64,000 nucleotides of DNA from Tillus elongatus (GCA_964006375.1 OZ023267.1:85359406-85423405); one strand, 5' to 3'; shown: positions 11,340 through 23,529, counted from the stretch's first letter. Numbers and translations are program-made. Notes: generated by a model from the letters alone, not told the origin.

Positions 11340-12290
11340 TCATCAAACAGCAGATATGGCCTTCTTTTACCAACCTCAGTTAGATGTTTGATATGTGGTC
11401 CAAGTGGTTATGGTTAACAAATATTATGTTAAGTTTGTTGTTTGGTCCAAACGGCTTAACATTTGAAAACACATACGTATACTCAAAGCCTTTATATATC
11501 AGCCTAAATATAGCATGTCAAAGGAGGTGGTGTATCCTACAAGAGGTGTTTGATACTATCTGTACAGTGAGACCGAAGAGATATTGGATCCAAGAGATGC
11601 AAAGAACAATTCAATTTTTATATTAGATGATGTAGCCTCTGATAAGCAAGATAAAATAAAATCGTATTTTTGTATAGGTAGACATTAAGATATTGACAGT
11701 TTCTACTTGTGTCCGAAACAATTGGTGCGTCATAATGCTAACATCTTAGTTTTATTTAAACAATATGAAATTACTACATATAGACTGGAGATAACTTCTT
11801 TGGCTTCACTGCTAAGCCAGTAGTATGGTACAGTTTCACCAAGTAAGTGCAACAGTCATCAATGAATTGAATATGAAATTAGTCTTCTGTATGATGATCA
11901 TGTAACTACCGATATGAGTTTTGAAAAGTGCAAACTCCTTTGTGGTGGTTTTCGGCAAAACAAGCATATTATGATGCCTGTTGTTAAAGATACTAATTTA
12001 ACACAAGGGGTTTGATCACTTTATATATCAGTATTCAGTTGTTCAGTTCACGAACGAATGATAAGTTCATATCCTATTGGTGTAAAATACTATGTTGATA
12101 AAAATTTCACAGAGAAACATTCACGTGATACAACATATAGTTTTAAGTTTACTTATGATAAAACCACCAACACTTGGATGCTTGGCAACAAACCTATTAA
12201 ATTTGTTGTTAAATATAGATGATAAAAATGGATCTGGCTTTCAAATTATGGCTGGTTATTACCTGGTTATTACCAATTATTATTAGTACT
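11340..12290 (+). pseudogene. A32-type packaging ATPase-like gene, broken
   Basis: Plus-strand frames show CLICGPSGYG, a P-loop with an in-frame TAA where the Lys-Thr should be. Then come MLSLLFGPNGLTFEN, SIFILDDVASDKQDK (Walker B, hydrophobics then DD), FYLC and PKQLVRHNANILVLFKQ. This order matches FtsK/HerA-superfamily packaging ATPases found in DJR-capsid viruses and related insect elements. The loss of the P-loop lysine and several frame changes make it inactive. The end is uncertain: the frame 12,092-12,286 may be an altered C-terminus. Confidence 0.65.
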
Positions 12291-12299
12291 AATTATCTG

Positions 12300-12760
12300 T
12301 TGAAATTAATATTTTTTAGAAAAATAGTTCTGAGCTGGCTTTTAATTAAAAGTCAACTCAGAGGCCATGTTTAATCTATTTGGACCGGTGAGATTATCCT
12401 GGAAAATTAGCCAGGTAAATCTGCCCATTCTAAGTAGATTAAACATTGCTTTGTTTCAATTAGACAATCGGATTCCCCCGTCCATACCTGTTCTGAGTTG
12501 GCTTTTGATTAATGTTACTATGTTTATTCACACAAGCAATTAAAAATTGGGCTTTGGTCATTGAATAAAAAAGTAATGTACTCTGGTTTTCATACAAGCA
12601 AGTGAAACGTAGGCTTCGTCGCGCTGATAAACTAGATTTACTATCTTTGGACTAAGTTCAATATACCTATTCATGCGAGTGAATAAAAGTTGTGCCCTTG
12701 TCGTATGAAAATAAAATAAATGAGGATGAAGAAACCTGACTTGCACTAACCAAGTTACCG
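12300..12760. other. No gene; short dispersed repeats
   Basis: Two similar segments lie at about 12,333 (CTGAGCTGGCTTTTAATTAA) and 12,491 (CTGAGTTGGCTTTTGATTAA). No coding signal was recognised. Confidence 0.4.
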
Positions 12761-13212
12761 TAATCAGAGGATATATAATTTTAAATCTCTTACATCTACA
12801 ACTCTGCTTATATTCTTGTGCAAGTGGTCGGTCACTAACGATTAAGGGTGGTTTAACAACACAAAAAATAACATATTTCGATCGGCGAAAATACCTAAAT
12901 TATTGCATTATCTAACGAACGTGCTGCTGCCGATCTTTGTTGTAAATAGGACCCTCCTTTCGGTGCTCCTTTCGGACAAAAAATATTAATGCAAAGCCCA
13001 TCTACACTACAATATCTGAATTTAGGAAGGATAAAGGAATCTCTAAAGTTCTTCCAAAGCAGAAAAGTGAAGACATTGTGAAAACTGAAGTTAATTAATG
13101 CATTTGCTAACAGGCCTGTAAAAATAACGCTGAACTTTACACAATATTATCTATCTTATTTCACTATAATTTTCGAAAACGTTCAGTTTTTAAAGGCACA
13201 TTTGAAGGATAT
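12761..13212 (-). repeat. Repeat family B, inverted copy
   Basis: Reverse complement of family B. The part at 13,000-13,212 matches 32,590-32,812, which the mitochondrial insertion truncates. Here the match continues past that point with GGGCTTTGC on the reverse strand, so this is the uninterrupted version. Confidence 0.75.
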
Positions 13213-13700
13213 TATTATATATAGTGTGTCGATCGAAATGACATCACGCCCTTCTTATCTGTTATTGAATTTGCCAATTTGAGTAGTTCGAAATATCGTG
13301 AAGAGCCAGCGTAGTTCACAGTGCAGCTGCAGCCAAGTCAGCGCCCAGATAAGACTCCACCTACTTTGTTGTCCCTAAAACATCCTATAGGCGGCCCTCG
13401 CAACGAACGTGTATACGCTCTTTCTTCTCAATTATTATTTTGCCCTCTAAAGTGTGTCGATCGAAATGACACTATGCCCTTCTTGTCTGTTATTGTATTT
13501 AACAATTTGAGTACTTTGAAATATCGTGAAGAGTCAGTGTAGTTCACAGTGCAGCGGCAGTCAAGTCAGCACCCACCTACTTTGTAGACCCTAAAACATC
13601 GTATAGGCGAAACTCCCAACGAAAGTTCATACTATTTAGTGGTAATTTCGCACAGACGTTACTGCGGTTCTCACGGCGGAGCGTCAATTACAGGTAACCA
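13213..13700 (-). repeat. Histone spacer family A, two partial units (inverted)
   Basis: Reverse complement of 32,110-32,590 and related to 7,791-8,285. No H2B is attached. Confidence 0.75.
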
Positions 13701-14375
13701 ACCGTAGACTTCACGCTTGTTTTTTCTCTCGTCACTTATGTATCCAGTATCCGCCCTACCCTTGTTAACGTTGCTGGAAACCAGACTCCCCTTCCCTCCA
13801 GGTCGAGACTACCCACTAAACACCCCCTTGAAACCTAGAGTGGTGGCGTAAACCACTCGCTGGCATTGCTTCACCACGTCCCTAACTCTTGTTGTTTTAA
13901 AAACTTCTACATCCTGTCTTTATCATCCTTTGACTTCGTAATTTCTACGACTTCTATTCCCAGAGTATTCCACACCCTTCCACTTCCCAGCCTATGCTCC
14001 ACCACATTATCTGCTGTTACATTTCTGCCAATATTATTTACATTTGTTCTCTCATTTGCGGCCAGCTTGCGCACTCACAAACGGTGTGTTCTGGCATATT
14101 TCTATCACCACATAGGTACATTCTTATGTGTCAACTATTTTCGTTTTACTCAGGTAAGACCTGAAACGCCCATGACCTGACAGAAATTGGGTAAAATAAT
14201 AACCCACATTCCAATGCTGTCTCGATATCCATGTCTATATATGTGGGATGAGCCTCTTTGTCCACTGGGATGTTGACTTTTACTGTTCCCATTCTCGCTG
14301 CCACTGCAGCATGGTTTCGGTGCTTGCTCCTTTTTTTCTTTTCTTCTATTTTCGTCTCTTTCGTAAGTTACCTCT
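13701..14375 (-). pseudogene. R1-like LINE 3' end, copy b
   Basis: Reverse complement of 31,450-32,110. On the minus strand it gives the same broken C-terminal region (PEHTVFECASW) and 3' UTR as copy a. Confidence 0.65.
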
Positions 14376-14379
14376 ATTG

Positions 14380-14784
14380 CCAATAATTAATTAAGCAAGC
14401 GCCACCATTAAAAATAAATTTAAGAACATGTTTGTTACTAAACATTAGAGGTAGAAGAAGTTTAGTGAAGAGGCAGTGGCAGCAGTTTTGGTTATGGTAG
14501 AGATACGCATAGTGGAGTTTAGTTGGAATCAAATAAAATAGTTAGTTGCATAAAAATCAATTCTAGCAAACCTTCTATTTTAGTATTTTAGTTGAATTTC
14601 ATCATTATTGAAGTCTAAGTGTTTTTATAAATGATGCAACTCTTCATAATAGTAAGCGCTATCAGGTTTAAGCATCAAGTGATTCTTTCGAATGTTTTCA
14701 GCAAGTTTTGTTTTGTGCTGTACTAAAATAATATCTTGTTGTTACCGTGCTAAGAGAGACAAACTGTTTGGTGTTTTAAGGTAT
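14380..14784 (-). pseudogene. Fragment of an unidentified conserved protein
   Basis: On the minus strand, around 14,700-14,540, the translation gives YEELHHLYKHLDFNNDEIQ. The inverted counterpart at 31,110-31,440 encodes almost the same peptide. Because it keeps the same place beside the DJR gene in both copies, it is probably part of the same virus-like element. It was not recognised. Confidence 0.4.
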
Positions 14785-14995
14785 ATTGGCTTTTAGTGGG
14801 TTGTCTCCCTACCTATCTATTGTTAGTTGCCTATCACCACAGTTCTTGGACGGCTGTGTGTCTAACACTACTGATGTTAGACAGCTACTAGTTTCACACG
14901 ACAGCAGTTGGACAGCTGTTAGACAGCGGTCTGTCGTGATACTGTATACATATGTAATATTTGCATAGACTATATAAGAGAGCTTTTGGCAATCG
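14785..14995 (+). promoter_or_regulatory. DJR promoter region, left arm
   Basis: A TATA box (ACTATATAAGAGAGC, about 14,969) is preceded by an array of CAGCTG or CTGTTAGACAGC-like palindromic motifs over about 130 bp. The TATA box and array recur before each other DJR copy (16,040-16,260 minus, 30,150-30,350 plus). Confidence 0.6.
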
Positions 14996-15004
14996 TTAAT
15001 AGGG

Positions 15005-15480
15005 ATAACTAGAAATTGCTCCAATTTGGTTGCCGCAGCAGATGCAGATAAAGCTTTAACGTTTAACATTGAATGCATGGTATTACACATTCACCCAAAC
15101 GATGATATACAACAGCAATTAGTAATGTCGACTACTATGGATAAAAAGGTTCTTATACCATATAGAAAATGGGAAATGTATGAATACCGAATCTCAAAAA
15201 TTCAGCTTAAGGCTTGTGGTCCATTAAGACTTCCTCAAACGCTGACCGGCCAAGATTTGGTATTTTAAGATTTGAAACGGATTGATACAATAACGTTGGA
15301 AAATACATTCGAGATCTAAGACTTCCCTTAAATTATAAGCAAATCCCCACAGAAGGTATGAATCTAATCTTAAAACAAGTAAATTACATCGAGCGTTCGT
15401 ATGTTGGTAGAGAAACAACACCTACCTTGAATTACAACGCTTTTATAAAATATCCCATGTTTGTATTATCTCGGATTAGA
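15005..15480 (+). pseudogene. Double-jelly-roll capsid-like protein fragment, left arm
   Basis: Translation over two frames shows ADADKALTFNIE, MDKKVLIPYRKWEMYEY, then after a shift WSIKTSSNADRPRF, VNYIERSYVGRE and IKYPMFV. From memory this matches the DJR-like domain protein that is abundant in insect genomes and related to major capsid proteins of DJR viruses. The C-terminal half (second jelly roll) is missing, because the sequence turns into its own reverse complement at about 15,500. Frameshifts make it non-functional. Confidence 0.65.
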
Positions 15481-15519
15481 AGCCTTTTACAAAATATTCT
15501 ATGTTTGTATTTGATTGCT

Positions 15520-16030
15520 CCAGGTACAGCGATTCCATACAAACATGAGATATTTTGTAAAAGTCTTATAATCCAAGGTAGGTGTAGGTTCTATACCATC
15601 ATACGAACGCTTGATGTAATTTACTGGGTTAAAGTCAAACTAAGACCTCCTGTGGTGATTTCTTTAGAATTTAATTGAAGTCTTATATCCCGGTTATATT
15701 TTATAATGTTGATGTATTTTCTAACGTAATTGTAACGATCAGGTTGCAATCTCACAATAACAAATCTAGGTCGTTACAGTGTTTGAAGAAGTCTTAATGG
15801 ACCACAAGCCTTTAGTCGAATTAGTGAGATTCGGTAATTCATACATTTCCCATTTTCTCTATGGTATATAAACCTTTTTATCATAGTTATCGACGTTAAT
15901 AATTGCTGTTGTATAACATTGTTTGGGGTGAATATATTTGACCTGCAGTACCATGCATTCAATGGTAAGCATTAAAGTTTATTTGCATCTGCTGCGCCAA
16001 TCAAATTGGAGCAATTTCTATTTATGCATA
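15520..16030 (-). pseudogene. Double-jelly-roll capsid-like protein fragment, right arm
   Basis: This is the mirror copy of the left arm, read on the minus strand from about 16,030 down. The same start (AADANKL-like), IQQQLLTSITM and the Arg-Lys-Trp region are recognisable, with more damage. It meets the left arm tail-to-tail near 15,500. It is closer to the right-hand copy at 30,355-30,835 than to its own partner arm. Confidence 0.6.
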
Positions 16031-16039
16031 TTAACAAAC

Positions 16040-16260
16040 TGCTGAAAAGCTCTCTTATATAGCCTTTGAAATTAGACGTATACAGTATCAGGTGACAGCT
16101 GTCTAACAGCTGTTGTGTCAAACTAGTAGCTGTCTAACAGCTATAGTAATAGACACAAAGCTGGCCAACAGCTGTTGCGATAGACGACTAACAATAGATA
16201 GGTAGACAGAAAACCAACTCAAAGCTAGTATACCTTAAACCGCCAAACAGTTTGTATTCC
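16040..16260 (-). promoter_or_regulatory. DJR promoter region, right arm
   Basis: Reverse-strand TATA (GCTATATAAGAGAGC) near 16,050-16,064. A cluster of AACAGCTGTT and CTGTCTAACAGC motifs lies further out. Confidence 0.6.
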
Positions 16261-16319
16261 TAGCACGGTAACCAACTAACAAGTGGTTTACATCAGACCA
16301 AGAACCAACTTGTTTGAAA

Positions 16320-16960
16320 CAAAAAACTTTAGAGAGATGGACGTGAGAAGAGAAAAATATCAAGCAAAAGATTTTAGTACAATACAAAACAAAACTTGCT
16401 GAAAACATTCGAAATCACTGTTGCATCCTTTAAACAGACATTAATGATGAAATTAAACTAGATAAAATAGATGGTTTGCTAGAATTGGTTTTTATGTAAA
16501 GGCCTAAGAGATATACTTATGACAATCTTCGACACTATAAAGATATTCTAGGATCAAATAGTGTTTATAAAGGTAAATACAATCCGAATGGGTGAACTAA
16601 ATTTTCTCAGAAAAGTATCTAACTCTAACGAAACCAATGACAAATCCTTGAGCGGAACATCCTCAACTCCTCACGGTTTTGGTGACGACACACATCTTAA
16701 CTTAAAACAAAAATTCAACCTAGAATTCACTATGTAAATGATACAAAAATCAGCACTAACAAGGGGATGATACAAAATAACAAGCAAATAAAATATGTGA
16801 ATGGGGATGACATCAATGAGTTAGTTGATAGACTTAGAGTTCTAGTACCTTCTCAAGTAGCTGATAATAATGCTCATAACAACTAAATTCAATCAATCAT
16901 TGAAGAACTGAAAGAAGCAGACGTTACCGCCTAGTAAAGCTACATATGTCATACCTGCCT
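16320..16960 (+). pseudogene. Conserved protein with NELVDRLR motif, broken
   Basis: In broken plus-strand frames the translation shows KRYTYDNLRHYKDILGSN, later KYVNGDDINELVDRLRVLV, then QSIIEELKEADV. From memory the last segment matches the conserved C-terminus of an uncharacterised insect protein that accompanies DJR and ATPase genes. The inverted copy is at 29,440-30,010. Confidence 0.55.
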
Positions 16961-17209
16961 GCCTACTGCTTAGTATAGAAATGTTTATCGAACAAATAAA
17001 TTGTATAGCTTAGTTAAAAATATACGTCATTCATAGTGACTGGCACTCAAAATATCAACAAAACTGAATGTAACCGTCATCTCATTTATCAATGACAAAA
17101 GCTAGAAGGTTTAATTGTAGATAAGGTAGAAACCTAAAGGACTAAAATAATGAAGAAACAGGTAGTATTATGAAGACACGTGCACTTGGAGAACTCAAAT
17201 AACTACAAT
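16961..17209. other. No gene; shared with 29,200-29,440
   Basis: Non-coding sequence inside the inverted duplication. No motif was recognised. Confidence 0.4.
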
Positions 17210-17650
17210 ATATTAAAGAAACCTGACGATCGTTTCCCTAACCGATTTAACGTCATCAGAGTTATAAATGATCCTATATATCTTACATCTATATCTCTGC
17301 TTATATTCTTGTGCAGGTAGTTGGTCACTAACGTTAAACAACGAAAAAATTAACATATTTGGATCGGCGGAAATACCTAAATTATTTTATTATCTATCGT
17401 ACTTGCTGCTGCTGATCTTTCTTGTAAATAAGCCCCTCCTTTCAGTCTTCCTTTCAGACAAAAAATTTTAGGAAGGATAAAGAAACCTTTAAAGTAGAAT
17501 AATAAAGACCTTGTGAAAAGTGAAATTAATTAATACATTTGCTTAGAGGCCTGTAAAAATGACGCTGCACTTTATACATGATTTTTTTTCATCTTACTTG
17601 AGTGTAATTTTCCAAAACGTTCAGTCTTTAAAAGCACATATGAAGGATAT
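17210..17650 (-). repeat. Repeat family B, inverted copy
   Basis: Reverse complement of 28,790-29,200 and of 2,030-2,460. Confidence 0.75.
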
Positions 17651-17880
17651 TATTGCAGATGAATGCTATTTGTGAGCATCGATTATACTACTTGTTGAAT
17701 CTTCGACAACTCAGCAGGATGATATTCAGATACCTGAATGTGGTGCTACGATATACATCAGGAATAATTTAAAATCAGATGAATTTAAAATTTTGTTTGA
17801 AAACAATTACGAGACTTTGGATTTTGTGTAATATACAAACCACCACACCCATCCACGCAGTTAAAGACAAATTCTATAAC

Positions 17881-17941
<61 letters not shown>
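17650..17941 (+). pseudogene. EEP-like gene fragment, truncated copy
   Basis: On the plus strand the translation includes IYIRNNLKSDEFKILFENNY, the region before the GDFN motif of the EEP copies. It ends in the (TA)n tract at 17,884-17,941. After that the GDFN part is missing and errantivirus sequence begins, so the gene was cut at the microsatellite. Confidence 0.55.
17884..17941. repeat. (TA)n microsatellite at the EEP break
   Basis: About 58 bp of TA repeats, at the same place in the EEP sequence as 1,593 and 28,412. Confidence 0.95.
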
Positions 17942-17944
<3 letters not shown>

Positions 17945-18023
17945 ACGTATTCCAATTTTATTGGAATCTTTTAAAAAAGGTTTTATTTAAGATATAAACA
18001 GACAGGCAAACTACATTCAATAA

Positions 18024-19735
18024 CTAATTACTTATAAAAATATAAATGCTCTGAATTTTACAAGTGTTGTATAAATTACAGGAGCGAATGAAGATTACAG
18101 TGAACACGTCTAATGTTTCCGTGATAATGATTATAACGTCTCTTGCAAGATCACACACTCCGTGCTGTGTAGAAACACTATCACATGCGAAGTAACTTGA
18201 TATGCTGATGTTGCACTTTTCGTCTAACGGCTGCTTGGGGTCGACTAGGCCAAAGTTTCGTTCTAACTTAACTCTTACATCATCAGATACAAGAACGCCC
18301 TCGTTCTTTCGATTATGCTTGATTTTTGGTAAACTGCTTCTTCTTCTGTAACCTATTATTGCTATTATCACAAGAAACAAAATAATAAAGATGGTTATTC
18401 CTATATGGGTGCTGTGTATCAGTGGGTGTATACGGGTAGAGTGAATCTTCTGAAGATGTTGTTTTAGCTTGACGTTGTCCTTGAGATGTATTGGTCTATA
18501 TTGGATCGTCGCTATTGATTTATCGAGGGGAATCAATGTTTCTTGTTCCCAGGTTATATTTTGATGGGTGTCCTCATAGGTATTTCCATTGATTATTATT
18601 CTGCATTCGGCTACGGCAGTTAGCACGCTGGTTTCTCCTAAACGATGTCTTTTCAAACTTTGTGGGCACTGTTCTGTGAACTCTTGAGGTTGATTGGTTA
18701 TTGCCAGGACGTTGCCATTGTAGAGCTGCACTGAGTATGAAAATTGGTTGATTACCTTGGCAAGGGTGCAGTTCTTGAGCTGGTTCAGGAAACAGTCTTC
18801 TTCGAAGAATTCATTTTTGCATATTAGCTTCTTCAATTCTAGGGCAGTGTTCTTTGGTCAACAAGTTCTTATCGGGAGTCTCTAAGTAATAAGAGCTCGG
18901 AGGTACAAGAAGGGTATTTTGGTAAGGGACAGGTATAATGTGGTAATAGGAGCCAGAGGTCGGATGTAAAATCGGGATTTTTAATTGACATACAATAGTG
19001 TCCCTAAATGCAATTAAATTAAGTTGAGTAAATTCTAAAATTTTAAATATGTGATTGCGGTCAAAGCTGATAAGCTTTGAACTGATAAGTTCAGCATTGC
19101 TATAGATTAGTTTTAAATGGTCACTTATGTGGGTTAAATCGTGAAAAGTGAAAATCTCTATATTAGTAAGGCCATTAAAAGCAAGACTAATTGTTCTCTG
19201 AAGGATTTTTATGTGCTCTAAAAGATTATCGCTTAGAGATTTTTGGAAGCTGTATAAACCTATCTGATGTTGAAACTCCTTAAGCTCTTTAAAAGATTGT
19301 TTAATGAGATCAAGGTTTTTATTGATCACGTCTTGTTCATGTTCAAATCTATCAGTTATTAGAGAAGCAAAAGATACCAAGTCGGAAACTTGTGACATAA
19401 GTCCATTTTGATTTGAAAATAACAAATCTAAATTTTTGTTAATTTCTTTGAGATCGTCCTGATCGAGATTACCTGTTATTGTTTTGATCACAGATCCTAG
19501 ACGGTTAATTAGACCTCTTTTGTTACGAGAGTGAGTTAATTTAGAAAGTTCATTTTCGATATCGTTTATTTGCTTATTTATTTGTTGATAGGGGTAAGAA
19601 TGTTTACTAAGCAATTCTCTATTTCTGATACAATGTTGATAATTTTCTTCCAATAAAGTAAGGTTGAAATAAAAATAGATTCGATGAAAATGATTGATTA
19701 TTTTAGCAACACCTGTCGGGCCTTTAAAATATCCA
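18024..19735 (-). pseudogene. Errantivirus env remnant 1 (frameshifted)
   Basis: Minus strand, downstream of pol as in gypsy-type elements. A furin-like RNKR precedes a conserved GLINRLGSVIKTITGNLD segment and a coiled-coil-like stretch (about residues 80-170 of the first frame). A cysteine-containing region and a membrane segment (about 18,430-18,340) with a basic RRRSS stop-transfer follow. The frame changes once, between 18,836 and 18,811, splitting the gene into two ORFs of 280 and 270 codons. The envelope resembles the baculovirus F-like fusion proteins of errantiviruses. The frameshift makes it inactive. Confidence 0.85.
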
Positions 19736-19741
19736 TTAGTT

Positions 19742-22700
19742 TTAGCGGGATGAATTTGAAGGGCCAGGATCGGACGTGCCAGGAGCGCTAGTATTATTCT
19801 GAAACACCAATTTTTTCCTTACTCGTTTTACATTACTAACGTGGGCTTGTTTCTTTCTGCTAAGGGGTAGACTAATTTTTATACCCTTTTGTTTTACATT
19901 TTTGTGAATTTTGTAAGGAGAATCTAGTTTTTTCACTCGAGGAGTTTTTATAGCTAGTTTTTCTTCATTTATAATGGGTACATTTTCTCGCGCTTCATTT
20001 AATTATTCTAAATTTTTGCTTAATTTTTCTTTAGTTTTCGTATACATCTGATCATAAAAGGGGATGATTTCCTTAAGTCTTTTGGAATTATATTCCTCAT
20101 AAACTGTAGCTGTGGGGTCTATAGGATCTAATTTATCAAAGGGTCCATATAGGAGGTGAAAAGGTGTATAGCCTGTTGTGGAGTTTATTGATTGATTATA
20201 AATTATAAGTGCGGTAGTTACTAGTTCTAAAATATCCTCTTTAGGATTATCTATTAATAAACATCTTACTTTCTCGATGAGTGTTGAGTGAAATCTCTCA
20301 ATGGGTGAATTTGAATTTGGATTCTGAGGGGACGTAACGTGTAGTTGTATTTTAAAGGTCTTTAGTTATTCTTTTAGTACATTATTATCGAATTCCTTAC
20401 CGGGGTCGCAAACTATCCTTAAAGCGTAATTATGATGCGTAAAATAGTGCCTTAACTTTTTAACTATAGTAAGACCGGTTCCGTCTTTTATAAAATATGC
20501 TTGGGCATATTTGCTAAAAAGATCAATACTCGAAAGGAACTTATAATTATTAAAAGAAAAGGTATCAATATGTATGACCTCAAAGGGTCTTTTCGCAACC
20601 AAAGGGCCTTGGAAAGGAACCTTATATGGATTTCGTTCGTATTTACCTTTTAAACAAGTTTCACATTTATTAATAATATCGTTTATGTGATCTTTCATCT
20701 TGGGCCAATAATATTCGTTTCTGAAATGATTAAACGTTTCGTTAACGCCATTATGATTCGACTTATGATAATCTATGATAAGCGCTTGTTGATCTAAATG
20801 ATTTTCTATGTCTTTAACCATTTTATCACACCTTACTAATTTAATCAAGGAATTTAGATTATTTCTTACGTAATTTATAGTTTCTAACATTAATTCTTCA
20901 TTCAAAAAATAAAATGCAGTAAGAGCGTTGGTGTTAAGATATTCTTTCATAAAGCGTTCTATTTCCCGATGTTTTTGTTTCTGTAAAATATGAACAATCG
21001 TTCTTTCCTTAGTTTTAAATATCTTCTGTTTTTGTATAAAGTGTTTTTGACCATATTTGAAAATAACTTGGTGCGAGTAAACGTTAAGTGGTTTTTCTGT
21101 CAATGGTATAACACCTACAGGCTGTTCCTGAGAAGAGTGCACGGTAGCGTCTGTTTCGGGATTTCTCGAAATGGGTAATTCTATGCCAAGACTTTGTAAA
21201 TCTTCGTCGGTAAGTTCCTGCAAATCTTCTGCGTTATTTAGTAGTGACATAAGGTCTAAAGTGTCATCTTCAATAGTGTTAATTTCTTGACTCGGAATTC
21301 GCGAAAGTGCATCGGCAACAACGTTGTCCTTTCCTTTTTTGTATTTAATATCATATCCGAATTCCTCTAGTTTAAGACGCCATTTTACTAGTCTAGAGTT
21401 CGATTCTTTGATAGAGAAAAGCCAAACTATGGGTTTTTGATCGGTTTCGATGCTGAATTTTCTGCCAAATAAATAAGGGCGAAAATGTTTGCAGGGTGTT
21501 ACAATAGCAAGCAACTCTTTTTCGATGGTGGAATAATTTTTATCTGCACTATTGAGAGCTCTGGAATAAAAAGCTATAGGCTTTTGTTCTTGGGACAAAA
21601 CCGCTCCGATTGCTGTGTTGCTAGCATCGGTCGTTAAATAGAATTCTTTTTCAAAGTCGGGATAAGCAAGAATAGGAGAGTTAAAAATTAGTTCTTTTGC
21701 ATGCTCGAAAGCTTGGATGTATAGGGGATCATCTATGTTCATAGGAGTGTCTTTTTTGAGGCGTTTAATTAATGGATGAACGATTTTTGCGAAATTTTTT
21801 ATAAATCTTCGGTAATATCCAATCAAACCTAAGAAGGATTTTATCTGCCTCTGATTTTTTGGAAGAGGGTAGTTCCGAATAGCCACAATTTTATTGGGAT
21901 TCGGTCTTATCCCGTCCCGTGATATGACATGTCCGAGAAAAGCTACCTCTTTACGCAAAAATTCACACTTATCAAGTTGTACCTTTAAACTTACTTCCCT
22001 TAGTTTTTGGAATACTTGTTTTATGTGTATAAGATGTTATTGGATGGACTTAGAGAAAATTACGATATCGTCCATGTAGACGAAACAAAATTTATGCAAG
22101 TATTCCCGGAAAATATTATCGATCATGCGTTCAAAACTGCTCGGCGCGTTCTTCAATCCGAACGGGATCCGAAGGTACTCATAATGCCCATTGTTAACAG
22201 TGAAGGCAGTTTTTTCAATACTTTCGGGTGTGAGTTCTATCTGGTGGAACCCTTGAGCAAGATCAATAGTGCTAAAATATGTGCATTTTCCGAGATTGTC
22301 CAATATTTCCTCTATGCGTGGTAAAGGGTACTTGTCATCTATAGTATTGGCATTTAGTTTTCTATAGTCTATAACAAGTCTCCATTTGCGTTTACCGCTA
22401 GAATCGATTTTCTTGGGGATGATCCACACCGGAGCTGAATAGGGCGAGATGGAAGGGCGAATTATTTTATTATCTAAAAGTTTTTGAATTTGGGACTGAA
22501 TCTCGTTTTTTAGATGAAAAGGATATCTATATGACTTTACATGAATGGGAGTTTCATCTCGTGTTCTTATATGATGTTTAACAGTGTGTGTAAACGTTAA
22601 ATCCGAATTTTCGTTATAAAAAATGTCTTTATATTTTTCACATAAATGTAGTAGTTTTCCTTTTTCTTCATCATTAAGATGAGATGTTCTTATAAGGCTA

Positions 22701-23394
22701 GACAAATCGATATAAGTATCATCTTTGTTTTCTTTAGGTAACTGGGATTGTACGTCATAAGCTACAATTAGTTCGACTTCCATTGGCTCGTAAAAATTTA
22801 TTGGAATTAAATTTGGAGTTTTTCTTTCTATTGGAACCGTACAAATACCATTACACGCTAAAGCAATTGAATTTTGGGTGCTAAAGGTTGACTCATTCAT
22901 TTCGGGTAACAGAACGGAGCCATTCTCTACATTTACCGGAATTTTAATAGTATCTCGACAAATTTGTTTAAAGGGTTTAAAATTCGCGGGATTCAAGTCA
23001 AAAAAAAATGGTATTTCGATGTTATTGATTTTTAGAACTTGGTTTTCATAATCTAATTTTGCCTTTAATTCTCTAAATAATGAGGAATCTATTAAAGCAT
23101 CAAATCTATTATGCCACTTGGCAACGCAGAATGTAATTTTGTTATTAATCCCAAATTCTCTTAAAATAGGGGCAATTAATCTATAATTACCTTGTACTGT
23201 ACCAGCTATAGATTTTAATATAAACGGGTCATTAGTAAAATAATTCTTGCTAAAACATTCGGCAACATTAGGGTTAATAACACTGTTCGATGCCCCCGTA
23301 TCCAGGAGAATTTTCATATTTAAAGATGGACACACTATAAATGGAAGTTTTGGGACACCTGATATATAATTTATATTTATAAATTCTGTTCTTC
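19742..23394 (-). pseudogene. Errantivirus pol remnant (three nonsense codons)
   Basis: Domains in order on the minus strand: protease with LLDTGAS (about 23,300); reverse transcriptase with VYMDDIVIFSKS (about 22,070); RNase H with TTDASNTAIGAVLSQ (about 21,620); integrase with HH-CC zinc region (YHKSNHNG then CETCLKGKYE, about 20,770-20,640) and DTFSF and PGKEFDN segments. The reading frame is the same from end to end. It is stopped at 22,037-22,039, 20,366-20,368 and 20,003-20,005. The last 64 codons end at 19,742, just before env. It is gypsy/17.6-like in layout. Confidence 0.9.
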
Positions 23395-23520
23395 CTAGGC
23401 TTCTTTGAGAAAATCCTCATCTTGTAAATTATTGTCAAAATTTCCTTGATCTGAAAATTGATTTTCGAAATCTGTATCGTAATTTTCGTATGATTCGTTT
23501 TCAAAGGGCTTAAAAATTTC
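23395..23520 (-). pseudogene. Errantivirus gag, C-terminal tail only
   Basis: An acidic, Asn-rich tail (FENQFSDQGNFDNN, then EDFLKEA) ends at a TAG (23,395-23,397). It lies one base (-1) out of frame with pol, as expected for errantivirus gag-pol overlaps. The capsid part upstream is missing, so the element is truncated at its 5' end near 23,520. Confidence 0.65.
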
Positions 23521-23529
23521 CAGGATAGT

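Noticed and set aside
15026..15268. 80-codon ORF as an intact small gene
   Set aside because: Only the first part matches the DJR-like protein; after a frameshift the ORF reads out of frame (LKACGPLRLPQT), so it is a pseudogene fragment.
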